DNA from: Lachnospiraceae bacterium
Lineage (GTDB): Bacteria > Bacillota > Clostridia > Lachnospirales > Lachnospiraceae
NCBI GenBank assembly: GCA_028689655.1
Contig: JAQVCT010000013.1
Location: 22,900 to 86,899, forward strand
Direction of reading: 5' to 3'
DNA length: 64,000 bases
Within the stretch, counting starts at the first letter, position 1; the number at the start of each line of letters is the position of its first letter. The notes under the pieces are model-generated. The model ran no database searches. It was not told where the DNA came from and saw nothing but the letters and a program-made list of their open reading frames with translations. A program made the position numbers and the translations under genes. Of the stretch, positions 56,749-64,000 are shown piece after piece.

Positions 56749-56833
56749 GAGACGCACAGGAAAACGAGATGTGCAGGAAAATGAGACGCGCAGGAAAACG
56801 AGATGTGCAGGAAAATGATACGCGTAAGAAACG
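56749..56833 (+). repeat. 17-bp tandem repeat, five copies
   Basis: GAGAYGYGCAGGAAAAY repeats from 56749 to 56833, alternating C- and T-containing forms so that two 34-bp blocks are almost identical. It lies between the OhrR-like gene and the oxidase gene. Confidence 0.85.
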
Positions 56834-56905
56834 GTGAATGATTCAGAACAGCAGTATCATATAGTATAAGAAAGTATAAGAATAGAAGCACAAAGGAGAT
56901 TTGTT

Positions 56906-57931
56906 ATGACTTATGAGGAAGTATTAGAAAATGCGAGAACATGTATCGGACCCTATTGTAAGGCATGTCCTGTGTGCAATGGAAGAGCCTGCAGGAACCA
57001 GATGCCGGGACCGGGTGCCAAGGGTGTGGGGGATACCGCCATCCGCAACTATGAGAAATGGCAGGAGGTCCGCGTCCAGATGGACACCATCTGTGACAAT
57101 CGCAAACCGGATACCAGACTGACGCTCTTTGGGAAAACATTTCAATATCCATTTTTTGCAGGCCCGGTAGGTGCAGTAAATCTTCATTATGGAGATAAAT
57201 ATGACGATCTCTCCTACAATGATGTGGTGATCAGATCATGTGCCAATGAAGGAATCGCAGCCTTTACAGGGGACGGTATGAATCCGGAAGTGATGAAGGG
57301 TGCCACCAAAGCCATCGCACAGTCTGAGGGAAAAGGAATCCCTACGGTAAAGCCATGGAATGCGAAGACCGTTCATGAGAAGATGGAGCTGGTAAAGGAA
57401 TCCGGCGCATTTGCAGTGGCGATGGACATTGATGCAGCGGGACTGCCCTTTCTGAAAAATATGATGCCGCCTGCGGGAAGCAAGACGGTGGAGGAACTGC
57501 GACAGGTGATTACGGATGCAGGAAAGCCATTTATATTAAAGGGTATCATGACAGTGAAGGGGGCATTGAAAGCCATAGAAGCAGGGGCAGATGCCATCGT
57601 CGTGTCCAACCACGGCGGGCGTGTGCTGGATCAATGTCCCTCTACGGCGGAAGTCCTTCCGGAAATCGCCAGGGCAGTGAATGGCAGGATCAAGATCTTC
57701 GTGGATGGAGGATTGAGAACAGGAACAGATATCTTCAAAGCGCTGGCCATGGGAGCGGACGGCGTGCTCATATGCAGACCCTTTGTCTGTGCGGCATACG
57801 GTGCGGGGGAAGAGGGTGTTACCATGCTCATCCGTAAGCTGGCAGCAGAGCTGGAGGACACCATGTCCATGTGCGGTGCAGGAGATCTGGCATCTATTCA
57901 GCAGGACATGATCTATCTTCCAAAGTCATGA
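56906..57931 (+). CDS. FMN-dependent alpha-hydroxy-acid oxidizing protein
   Basis: The 341-residue TIM-barrel protein has FFAGPVGAVNLHYGDKYDD, VKPWNAKTVHEKMELVKESG, GKPFILKGIMTVKGALKAIE with the active-site Lys, and VSNHGGRVLDQCPSTAEVLP with the catalytic His, then GVLICRPF. The N-terminus has a Cys cluster (CIGPYCKACPVCNGRAC) that may bind a metal and is seen in an anaerobe-typical subgroup. Substrate unknown; lactate-like oxidases and type 2 IPP isomerase are relatives. GTG alternatives are absent; AAAGGAGATTTGTT precedes ATG 56906. Confidence 0.88.
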   Translation: MTYEEVLENARTCIGPYCKACPVCNGRACRNQMPGPGAKGVGDTAIRNYEKWQEVRVQMDTICDNRKPDTRLTLFGKTFQYPFFAGPVGAVNLHYGDKYDDLSYNDVVIRSCANEGIAAFTGDGMNPEVMKGATKAIAQSEGKGIPTVKPWNAKTVHEKMELVKESGAFAVAMDIDAAGLPFLKNMMPPAGSKTVEELRQVITDAGKPFILKGIMTVKGALKAIEAGADAIVVSNHGGRVLDQCPSTAEVLPEIARAVNGRIKIFVDGGLRTGTDIFKALAMGADGVLICRPFVCAAYGAGEEGVTMLIRKLAAELEDTMSMCGAGDLASIQQDMIYLPKS

Positions 57932-57977
57932 TATGATATCCGTCCACAGGGACAGCAGCGGTTGAGATGGAGAGGGA

Positions 57978-58697
57978 TCAGATCCACCCTCCGTCCAGAC
58001 CGATGATCTGCCCGGTGAGATACGTATTTCCGGTTGCCAGCTGTACCGCCAGTTCTCCCACTTCCAGGGGAGTGCCCAGGCGGTCTGCGGGGATTTCCTC
58101 TATGAGAGAATCCATTTCCTCCCGGGAGAAGCAGTGATTCATGTCAGTGTCCATCACACCACAGGCGATGGCATTTACCTGGATGTTACTGGGAGCCAGT
58201 TCCTTTGCCAGAGCCTTTGTGAGACCGTTCAATCCGGCTTTTGACGCAGAATAGGCCACTTCCATGGAAGCACCCACACTGCCCCAGGCGGAAGTGATGT
58301 TGATGATCTTTCCGGATTTCTGTGGCAGCATGTAGGACAGTGCATGCTGGCTGCACAGGAAAGCCGAGGTCAGGTTCGTATCCATGATGCGGTGCCAGTG
58401 GGCGATGGACATATCTGTGAAGAGACCAATGTAGGAGATTCCCACATTATTTACCAGCACATCCAGAGAGGATATCTGGGAAAATAGACGGTCAATTTCT
58501 GACGGATCGGAGAGATCCCCCGTAAAAGTGTCACAGGATATGTGATATGTTTGCGCTAGATCAGACTTGAGCTCCAGGAGCAGAGATTCCTGACGGTGGC
58601 AGGTGAGGATAAGATGATAGCCCTCCCTGGCGAAGGCGGTTGCGATACCGGCACCGATTCCCCTGGAGGCACCAGTGATAAGTACAGTTTTTTCCAT
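57978..58697 (-). CDS. Short-chain dehydrogenase/reductase (FabG-like)
   Basis: The 239-residue protein starts MEKTVLITGASRGIGAGIA at 58697 behind GAGGAATTACACGCT. It shows TGASRGIG for NAD(P) binding, NNVGIS, the catalytic Ser region and YSASK (Tyr and Lys), and the C-terminal GQIIGLDGGW. It may be a 3-oxoacyl-ACP reductase; Lachnospiraceae homologs are also named EF-P 5-aminopentanone reductase (YmfI-like). The two cannot be separated here. Confidence 0.9.
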   Translation of the reverse strand: MEKTVLITGASRGIGAGIATAFAREGYHLILTCHRQESLLLELKSDLAQTYHISCDTFTGDLSDPSEIDRLFSQISSLDVLVNNVGISYIGLFTDMSIAHWHRIMDTNLTSAFLCSQHALSYMLPQKSGKIINITSAWGSVGASMEVAYSASKAGLNGLTKALAKELAPSNIQVNAIACGVMDTDMNHCFSREEMDSLIEEIPADRLGTPLEVGELAVQLATGNTYLTGQIIGLDGGWI

Positions 58698-58804
58698 AGC
58701 GTGTAATTCCTCTTTTCTGAAAAGTAACTTGTTCATTGATATAATAGTGTTAACTTGATTATACTACAATACAAACAGAGAAAAAAGATAAAGGAGAATC
58801 AGAT

Positions 58805-59716
58805 ATGATATATGATCTTATTATAATAGGCTCCGGTCCCGCGGGACTCACAGCAGCGATCTATGCCATGCGTGCAAAACTGAACACCTTAGTAATAGAA
58901 GAAAGTGGTGCCAGTGGTGGACAGGTCCTCACCACATATGAGGTGGATAACTATCCGGCATTGCCCGGTATCGGTGGATTTGAGCTGGGTACCAAGATGC
59001 GGGAACATGCGGACAAGATGGGGGCAAGCTTTGTGGATGCCACAGTCATGGAACTGATCAATGAAGGAAAGACGAAAAAGGTAGTGACGGGCAATGAGAC
59101 CTATGAGACAAGGAGCGTTATCATAGCCACTGGTGCCTCCCATGCAAAGTTAAATATTCCAGGGGAAGAGACGCTGGCTGGCATGGGCGTATCCTACTGT
59201 GCTACCTGCGATGGTGCCTTTTTCAAGAATCGTACCACGGCGGTGGTGGGCGGTGGAGATGTTGCGGTGGAGGATGCTATTTTCCTGTCAAGACTCTGTA
59301 AGAAAGTATATTTGATCCATCGGAGAGACAGCCTGCGTGCGGCACAGATCTTACAGGACAATCTGAGAGAAATCCATAATATAGAAGTGATATGGGACAG
59401 CGTGGTCACACAGATCCAGGGAGAAGAGCAGGTAGAGAAACTCATCGTCAAGAATGTGAAAAAGGAAGAAACCAGTGAACTGCCTGTGGATGGAATCTTC
59501 ATTGCCGTGGGTATTCATCCCAACACAGCCCGGTTCCAACCGCTGCTGAAAACGGATAAGGCTGGATATATTACAGCGGATGAAACAGGAGTCACCAATG
59601 TGCCCGGGATCTTCGTGGCGGGGGATGCCAGAACCAAACAGCTGCGTCAGATCGTCACGGCGGTATCGGATGGAGCCAATGCCGTGACAAGTGTTCAGCA
59701 ATACTTTATCTCATAA
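58805..59716 (+). CDS. trxB: Thioredoxin reductase
   Basis: The 303-residue flavoprotein has GSGPAGLTAAIYAMRA for FAD, the redox pair Cys132-Cys135 in YCATCDGAFF, GGGDVAVEDAIFLSRL for NADPH and the C-terminal GIFVAGDARTKQLRQIVTAV. It reduces thioredoxin with NADPH. AAAGGAGAATCAGAT precedes the start; it diverges from the SDR gene. Confidence 0.93.
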   Translation: MIYDLIIIGSGPAGLTAAIYAMRAKLNTLVIEESGASGGQVLTTYEVDNYPALPGIGGFELGTKMREHADKMGASFVDATVMELINEGKTKKVVTGNETYETRSVIIATGASHAKLNIPGEETLAGMGVSYCATCDGAFFKNRTTAVVGGGDVAVEDAIFLSRLCKKVYLIHRRDSLRAAQILQDNLREIHNIEVIWDSVVTQIQGEEQVEKLIVKNVKKEETSELPVDGIFIAVGIHPNTARFQPLLKTDKAGYITADETGVTNVPGIFVAGDARTKQLRQIVTAVSDGANAVTSVQQYFIS

Positions 59717-59752
59717 AAGGTTTATAACAGGTAGTATCCTTACAGAATCAAA

Positions 59753-59806
59753 AGGGGCTGTCGCATCCGGTTGAAAAATCGTGAAGCGGCAGCTTTCTTT
59801 TTACGA
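59753..59806 (+). terminator. Terminator after trxB
   Basis: GCTGTCGC pairs with GCGGCAGC across a 26-base loop that may form a smaller inner stem; TTTCTTTTT follows. Confidence 0.75.
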
Positions 59807-59860
59807 TGGTCTGTTCATAAAAAGTTCACAATATAAACCTATGGTAAATCCTCCCAGCAG

Positions 59861-59889
59861 TTGACAAAGAAAATGGTACATGTTATATT
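59861..59889 (+). promoter_or_regulatory. Sigma-A promoter upstream of the NlpC/P60 gene
   Basis: TTGACA at 59861-59866 and TATATT at 59884-59889 with 17-bp spacing. The WalR-like box lies just downstream of the predicted start point. Confidence 0.75.
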
Positions 59890-59899
59890 ATTTTACAGA

Positions 59900-59916
59900 T
59901 GTAACAAATTTGTAAC
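59900..59916 (+). promoter_or_regulatory. WalR (YycF) box
   Basis: TGTAAC-N5-TGTAAC at 59900-59916 is an exact match to the WalR consensus TGTWAH-N5-TGTWAH. Two more TGTAAT motifs follow (59920-59925 and 59933-59938). WalR controls cell-wall hydrolases such as NlpC/P60 enzymes in Firmicutes, and the next gene is one. Confidence 0.65.
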
Positions 59917-59976
59917 AATTGTAATACTTAATTGTAATAATTGAGTTTTGAACCATTCATAATGGGAGGACAGTTT

Positions 59977-61521
59977 GTGAATACCAAAATCGTAAAAATA
60001 GCAGCATGTGCAATGACAGGTGCTCTTGCACTGACAAGCTTTCAATTTAAATCAGACGCTACAGGAGTTTCATCCGTATTACCAGTAGCAGGTCTTTCTC
60101 TTGTATTAGGAGAGGGAACATTACCAACAGATATGAAATACGAAGACAGCCTTAATGTGGTATCTTTTAAAGTAAATTATCTGGCACAGGCAACAGAAGG
60201 TGTCACCGCTGATGATGTACTGACACCAGTGACCATACCGGATGTTCCACCGGAAGTAAAGGCAAAAGTGGAGGAAGAGCAGAGCACTTCGAACACCACA
60301 GAAGAGACGACGGAAGAAACCCAGGAGCCACAGACTACTGAGAATACAGAGACTACGGAAAGCGCAGACACCACTGAGAATACAGACACAGAGGAAAAAT
60401 CCACAGAAAGCCCAAGTCTTGATAAGGTCATTCCGGAAGCTGACAAAGTGCCAGGCGATACAGCGCAGGACACCACCGTTTCAGAGAATGAAGTAGCTAC
60501 AGTTTCAGAGAATACAGTTTCAGAAAACGCAGTGGATGCAGGATTGACAGAGGAAGAAAAAGGATTTCGTTCTTTGGTAATTGCAAAGGTCAATGATTAT
60601 GTGAATGTCAGAGATCAGGCAAGTGAAGATGGTGAGATCGTTGGTAAATTATATGATAAATCCGTTGGTGAATTTATCTCAGAAAAAGACGGCTGGTATG
60701 AGATTCAATCCGGTAACTGTACTGGATTCGTAAAAGCAGAATATGTGGTTACAGGTGATGATGCAATCGAACTGGCAAAAGAGGTAGGTACGAGAATCGC
60801 TACGGTAACCACCACCACATTGAAAGTAAGACAGGATGCCAGCATGGATGCCCCGGTACTGGGTCTGGTACCCATCGAAGATGAATTGACCGTTCAGGAA
60901 GAACTTGACGGATGGGTCAAAGTATCTATCGAGGAAGGTGAAGGATATGTATCCGGTGAGTTCGTTTCACTTTCTACAGAATTTGTAAAAGCAGAGTCAA
61001 AAGCAGAAGAGGAAGCAAGATTGGCTAAGGAAGAGGCGGAGAGAGAAGCAGCAAACGCCGCAGCCAGAAAAGCAATGGAATCACAGAAAAAGGCATCTTC
61101 TGAGAAATCAAGTGACAGTAAGTCATCATCGTCATCCTCATCGGCAGCTCCCGCACCAGTTATTTCCGCAGGAAGCAGCACAGGATCATCCGTTGCAAGC
61201 TTTGCTACACAGTTCGTTGGTAATCCATATGTATATGGTGGAACAAGTCTTACCAACGGAGCAGACTGTTCAGGATTCGTTATGAGTGTCTATAATAACT
61301 ATGGTGTAAGCCTTCCCCACTCATCAGGTGCACAGAGAAGTGTAGGTTCAGAGGTGGGAAGCCTTTCCAATGCACAGCCTGGCGATATCGTATGCTATTC
61401 CGGTCATGTAGGCATCTACATCGGTGGTGGACAGATCGTGCATGCAAGTACAGCAGCAACAGGTATTAAGATTTCCAATGCAAATTACAGAAATGTATTA
61501 TCTGTCAGACGAGTATTCTAA
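59977..61521 (+). CDS. Exported NlpC/P60 peptidoglycan hydrolase with two SH3 domains
   Basis: From GTG 59977 (GGGAGGACAGTTT) the protein is 514 residues. It has a signal peptide (about 1-25), a Thr/Glu/Ser-rich stretch (about 95-180), two bacterial SH3 domains (about 195-260 and 265-330), a charged helix (about 340-370), a Ser/Ala linker and a C-terminal NlpC/P60 domain with Cys431 (GADCSGF), His477 (GHVGIYI) and His489 (IVHAS). It likely cuts peptide cross-links for growth or cell separation, like CwlO or LytE. Confidence 0.93.
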   Translation: MNTKIVKIAACAMTGALALTSFQFKSDATGVSSVLPVAGLSLVLGEGTLPTDMKYEDSLNVVSFKVNYLAQATEGVTADDVLTPVTIPDVPPEVKAKVEEEQSTSNTTEETTEETQEPQTTENTETTESADTTENTDTEEKSTESPSLDKVIPEADKVPGDTAQDTTVSENEVATVSENTVSENAVDAGLTEEEKGFRSLVIAKVNDYVNVRDQASEDGEIVGKLYDKSVGEFISEKDGWYEIQSGNCTGFVKAEYVVTGDDAIELAKEVGTRIATVTTTTLKVRQDASMDAPVLGLVPIEDELTVQEELDGWVKVSIEEGEGYVSGEFVSLSTEFVKAESKAEEEARLAKEEAEREAANAAARKAMESQKKASSEKSSDSKSSSSSSSAAPAPVISAGSSTGSSVASFATQFVGNPYVYGGTSLTNGADCSGFVMSVYNNYGVSLPHSSGAQRSVGSEVGSLSNAQPGDIVCYSGHVGIYIGGGQIVHASTAATGIKISNANYRNVLSVRRVF

Positions 61522-61550
61522 CAGAAAAATGAATTCATAGAAGATTGAAG

Positions 61551-61581
61551 AGAGCAGAACGAAAGTTTTGCTCTTTTTTTT
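61551..61581 (+). terminator. Terminator after the NlpC/P60 gene
   Basis: AGAGCAGAAC and GTTTTGCTCT pair over a GAAA loop and are followed by a run of T. A textbook intrinsic terminator. Confidence 0.92.
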
Positions 61582-61668
61582 GACACGTGGATCTGTTAGG
61601 AGTTATAATTAGGAAAATGAAAAAGACATGACAGGTTTCCGATCATGATAAAATACGAGGTGATAAAG

Positions 61669-62019
61669 ATGATGGATAAAGCAAAAATGAAAGAGGCACA
61701 TATAGACTACGAAGTGGGTGTAAAAAGATTTGCAGGAAAAGAAGCTTTATATGAGAAATATCTACTGAAATTCCTGGATGATACCCATTTTCAGCAGGCA
61801 AGTGATGCCATGGAAAAGGAAGACTATGAAGAGATTCTGAAAGCAGTGCATGCCTTGAAGGGCGTGAGCGGCACGTTAGCGATACAGGATTTATATGAAG
61901 ATTGTTCCCGGGTGGTGGCAGATATCAGGGAAGACAGGATAGAGGAAGTGGCATCTCATTTTAAAACACTTTCAGAGGATTATAATCGTGCGGTAAGTTT
62001 TATAGAAGAGATGAAATAG
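61669..62019 (+). CDS. Histidine phosphotransfer (Hpt) domain protein
   Basis: The 116-residue helical protein from ATG 61669 (GAGGTGATAAAG) has the Hpt motif AVHALKGVSGTLAI with phospho-accepting His61. It would relay phosphate between a hybrid kinase and a response regulator, neither of which is nearby. A longer in-frame start at 61645 is less well supported. Confidence 0.88.
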   Translation: MMDKAKMKEAHIDYEVGVKRFAGKEALYEKYLLKFLDDTHFQQASDAMEKEDYEEILKAVHALKGVSGTLAIQDLYEDCSRVVADIREDRIEEVASHFKTLSEDYNRAVSFIEEMK

Positions 62020-62126
62020 GAAAAAGGCAGGCGAGACTCTGCTGAAACGACAAAAATATACAAGATGCACAAATATACGGTAACAGGGAAAAAAATTCAC
62101 ATTTACGAAAATAAAATTGGGAAAAG

Positions 62127-62197
62127 TTATCCACATAAAAAACCGCGAAAATATGGGAAAAACCTATTTATACACGGAGTTATGCACATTATCCACA
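62127..62197 (+). promoter_or_regulatory. Cluster of four DnaA boxes
   Basis: Perfect boxes TTATCCACA at 62127-62135 and 62189-62197, plus TTATACACG (62168-62176) and TTATGCACA (62180-62188), all in the same direction; the last two boxes abut. The 457-base gap between the Hpt gene and hpf holds this cluster and AT-rich DNA with TTGACA at 62292-62297 and TATAAT at 62372-62377 as promoter parts for hpf. No dnaA or dnaN lies nearby. Confidence 0.75.
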
Positions 62198-62476
62198 GGC
62201 AATTCTAAAATTAATGTAAAGTTTTTATGGTAACTTTATGAACACTTGTTTTGTGAACATATCATAAAAAAGAGAAAAACGGCAAAAATACTTGACAGAA
62301 AAGAATTATGAAATAACTATAAAAAATAGTGGAACTTGTCCAAAACATTAGCAAAAGATAATGCGATGTGTTATAATAAATTACAGCATAATCATAGAGT
62401 TTCGTTATGATTGTGGGTGAATAAAGTAATAGCTTCTATTTATTTGCCAAAGTAACCAATGGAAGGGATGAGCAGC

Positions 62477-63004
62477 ATGAAATTTATTATTTTAGGTAAA
62501 AACATTGATGTGACAGAGGGGTTAAAAAGTGCAGTTCAAGACAAGATAGGAAAGCTTGAGAAGTATTTTACACCGGAGACAGTAGTGCATGTGACATTAA
62601 GTGTGGAGAAAGACAGACAGAAGATTGAAGTTACCATTCCAGTGAAGGGAAATATTATTCGTTCTGAGCAGGTAAGCAATGATATGTATGTATCGATTGA
62701 CCTTGTAGAGGAGATTATTGAGAGACAGTTAAAGAAATACAAGAATAAGTTAGTAGATCAGAAACAGGCAAACAGCTTCTTCAAACAGGAGTACATCGAC
62801 AAAGATTACATGGATGAAGAAGAGATAAGGATCATCAGGACAAAACACTTTGACATCAAACCTATGTATGCCGAGGATGCATGTATTCAGATGGAATTAT
62901 TAGGACATAATTTCTTCGTGTTTATGAATGCAGAGACAGATCAGGTAAATGTAGTCTATAAGAGAAAAGGCAACACATACGGCTTGATCGAACCAGAAAT
63001 CTAA
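62477..63004 (+). CDS. hpf: Ribosome hibernation promoting factor, long form
   Basis: From ATG 62477 the protein is 175 residues (AAGGGA ten bases upstream; the ATGs at 62459 and 62468 are alternatives). The N-terminal S30AE domain (MKFIILGKNIDVTEGLKSAV) is followed by the C-terminal dimerization domain with MELLGHNFFVFMNAETDQVN. Long HPF joins two 70S ribosomes into inactive 100S dimers in stationary phase. Confidence 0.95.
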   Translation: MKFIILGKNIDVTEGLKSAVQDKIGKLEKYFTPETVVHVTLSVEKDRQKIEVTIPVKGNIIRSEQVSNDMYVSIDLVEEIIERQLKKYKNKLVDQKQANSFFKQEYIDKDYMDEEEIRIIRTKHFDIKPMYAEDACIQMELLGHNFFVFMNAETDQVNVVYKRKGNTYGLIEPEI

Positions 63005-63009
63005 AATCA

Positions 63010-63042
63010 AGGGAGAGCATTAAGCTCTCCCGTTTCTTTTTT
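63010..63042 (+). terminator. Terminator after hpf
   Basis: GGGAGAGC and GCTCTCCC pair over ATTAA, followed by a T-rich tract (GTTTCTTTTTT). Confidence 0.92.
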
Positions 63043-63148
63043 ATTAATTCTCGTACATATATTCTGAAAATTCCAAGCTTCATCTGCATCTCGTTCCCAC
63101 ATAATTTATAGAAATAATGGAATAATAAACACAAAAAATACAACATCC

Positions 63149-63167
63149 TGTAATAGAATGTTGTATA
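63149..63167. repeat. Left arm of a perfect 19-bp inverted repeat (recombination-site-like)
   Basis: TGTAATAGAATGTTGTATA is the exact complement of 63862-63880. Extended leftward, the site has 8-bp arms TACAACAT and ATGTTGTA around a 13-base core, as in tyrosine-recombinase crossover sites. Confidence 0.85.
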
Positions 63168-63228
63168 TTAGTGTACTAACGATTATTTCTTAGAAAGTAA
63201 CAGGTCTATTTGATCATGTTCAATATAT

Positions 63229-63254
63229 ATATCGGAACAAAGAATAGATACTTA
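63229..63254 (-). promoter_or_regulatory. Possible sigma-28 promoter inside the putative invertible segment
   Basis: On the minus strand TAAG (63251-63254), 14 bases and TCCGATAT (63229-63236) resemble TAAA-N15-GCCGATAT. It fires leftward, out of the segment, toward the hpf terminator in the present orientation. Chance similarity cannot be excluded. Confidence 0.35.
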
Positions 63255-63262
63255 ACCCCTTT

Positions 63263-63835
63263 TTACAAATTTATTTTCAAAAAAACAGAATCTTTGTCAT
63301 CCTGGTTAATACCAAGGTATCGCTTGGTAATCTGATAGGAGGAATGATTATAGATGGACATCAGCATGGCAGGCTGTACCCCTGACTTCCATGCGTGATA
63401 GCCAAAGCTCTTCCGCAGAGAATGACAGCTGATATTTTCCTCGAACTGCGTGACTTTGGCAGCTTCTTTTATGATACGAAAAGCCTGGGAGCGGCTCAGA
63501 TGACTATCCCTTCCCGGAAACAGATAACAGCCGGAGGACGAAGGCGAAACCGCCTTGAGGTAATCCGTTAAGGCAGCAATTGCATTTTTATTAAGTGCAA
63601 TTGCTGTCTTTTTTTGCGTCTTCTGCTCCACAAGGGATATGTGATGGAGAAATCTCTTCCCACCAAAGTCATAGACATCCTTCCATCTAAGATCCAGCAG
63701 ATCGCTGATTCTCAGCGCGGAATTGATCCCCAGGCAGATTAAGGTATAGTTTCTGATATTTGGTTTTACCAGCTTGTAATAATTTTTAAATTCTTCTAAT
63801 TTTACTAAACTTCTAATTGGTTCTGTTGTACTCAT
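63263..63835 (-). CDS. Tyrosine recombinase of FimB/FimE size
   Basis: The 190-residue protein starts MSTTEPIRSLVKLEEF at 63835 with GGAGGTGCAC; the longer frame to 63967 has no good start. The catalytic set is complete: Arg42 (ALRISDLL), a Lys in the QKKTA hairpin, His138-Arg141 (HSLRKS), His164 (YNHSS) and Tyr173 (RYLGI). It lacks the N-terminal core-binding domain of phage integrases, as in FimB/FimE-type invertases. The gene is enclosed by a perfect 19-bp inverted repeat, 27 bases before its start and about 95 bases after its stop. Confidence 0.9.
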   Translation of the reverse strand: MSTTEPIRSLVKLEEFKNYYKLVKPNIRNYTLICLGINSALRISDLLDLRWKDVYDFGGKRFLHHISLVEQKTQKKTAIALNKNAIAALTDYLKAVSPSSSGCYLFPGRDSHLSRSQAFRIIKEAAKVTQFEENISCHSLRKSFGYHAWKSGVQPAMLMSIYNHSSYQITKRYLGINQDDKDSVFLKINL

Positions 63836-63861
63836 GTGCACCTCCGATTGAATAAATCCTC

Positions 63862-63880
63862 TATACAACATTCTATTACA
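63862..63880. repeat. Right arm of the perfect 19-bp inverted repeat
   Basis: TATACAACATTCTATTACA, exact complement of 63149-63167. With the bases that follow (ATTTGTTGCA) it forms a weaker dyad. It lies between the recombinase start and the gene at 63969. Confidence 0.85.
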
Positions 63881-63968
63881 ATTTGTTGCATTTATATAGG
63901 GAGTGAAAGTGCTGTTTGATGCCATTTTACGGTCAATTGTGACACATGGAGAATCTGGAGGTGACAAA

Positions 63969-64000
63969 ATGCTGAAGCTTACCGTTCGTGCAGGAGAATA
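63969..64000 (+). CDS. Start of a gene cut by the window end, CsrA-like
   Basis: ATG 63969 follows a very strong GGAGGTGACAAA site and opens MLKLTVRAGEY before the window ends. The pattern MLxLTxRxGE resembles the start of CsrA, the translational regulator that often controls flagellin, but eleven codons do not allow a firm call. It lies 88 bp outside the right inverted repeat. Confidence 0.45.
   Translation, partial: MLKLTVRAGE

Noticed and set aside
56749..56833. Possible CRISPR array
   Set aside because: Units are 17 bp with no spacers between them; it is a simple tandem repeat.
62127..62476. Chromosomal replication origin
   Set aside because: DnaA boxes and AT-rich DNA are present, but dnaA, dnaN and other oriC neighbours are absent; I call it a DnaA-box cluster only.

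Overview
The window looks like a chromosomal segment of a gut-type Firmicute, most likely family Lachnospiraceae. The basis is an AT-rich sequence with strong AGGAGG ribosome binding sites, a clostridial-type ribosomal protein supercluster (tuf, S10-spc-alpha genes, a small KOW-domain gene between map and infA, an extended L17, then ecfA1-ecfA2-ecfT-truA and rplM-rpsI), class B sortase and IPKTG surface protein, and TnpV/TnpW/TnpX-type mobile DNA. The genus cannot be fixed from the sequence alone.

Layout. 1-2400: the 3' end of tuf with its terminator, an unknown 353-residue gene behind a sigma-28-like promoter, then a second partial copy of the tuf 3' end and a dispersed palindromic repeat. 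2554-6560: a lipoprotein alpha/beta hydrolase and a run of small membrane or exported proteins ending in a DUF2752 protein. 6566-10267: a rRNA-methyltransferase-like gene, a TetR regulator and a PutP-type sodium/proline symporter preceded by a perfect 17-bp inverted repeat. 10316-27350: the ribosomal supercluster from rpsJ to rplQ, including secY, adk, map, infA, rpmJ and rpoA, with a sigma-A promoter that overlaps the putP terminator, a long structured leader, and trains of small hairpins in several intergenic gaps. 27492-33121: a VanY-like peptidase, the ECF transporter module with truA, then rplM-rpsI behind a consensus promoter and leader.

33122-42035 is accessory DNA. It starts with what I read as a type III toxin-antitoxin module of the CptIN kind (promoter, repeat-containing structured RNA, terminator, toxin gene) and a DUF4160/DUF2442 pair. 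Then comes a 7.3-kb integrative mobilizable element bounded by imperfect inverted repeats, carrying tnpV, ankyrin, Spo0A-C-like, HTH, DUF6076, replisome-organizer, mobC, relaxase, tnpW and a large serine recombinase. 42112-53049 is a cell-surface locus: a GHKL sensor kinase that ends inside its ATPase domain, a LytTR response regulator, a 2682-residue sortase-anchored protein and a class B sortase.

53093-64000: a manganese-riboswitch-like leader before a P2-type ATPase, an OhrR-like regulator, an FMN-dependent alpha-hydroxy-acid oxidase family protein, an SDR, thioredoxin reductase, an NlpC/P60 hydrolase with a perfect WalR-type box, an Hpt protein, an isolated cluster of four DnaA boxes, and hpf. 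The last kilobase may be the most interesting part. A 190-residue FimB-sized tyrosine recombinase is enclosed by a perfect 19-bp inverted repeat whose two ends look like recombination core sites. A sigma-28-like promoter inside the segment points outward, and a CsrA-like reading frame begins just outside. I infer an invertible DNA switch.
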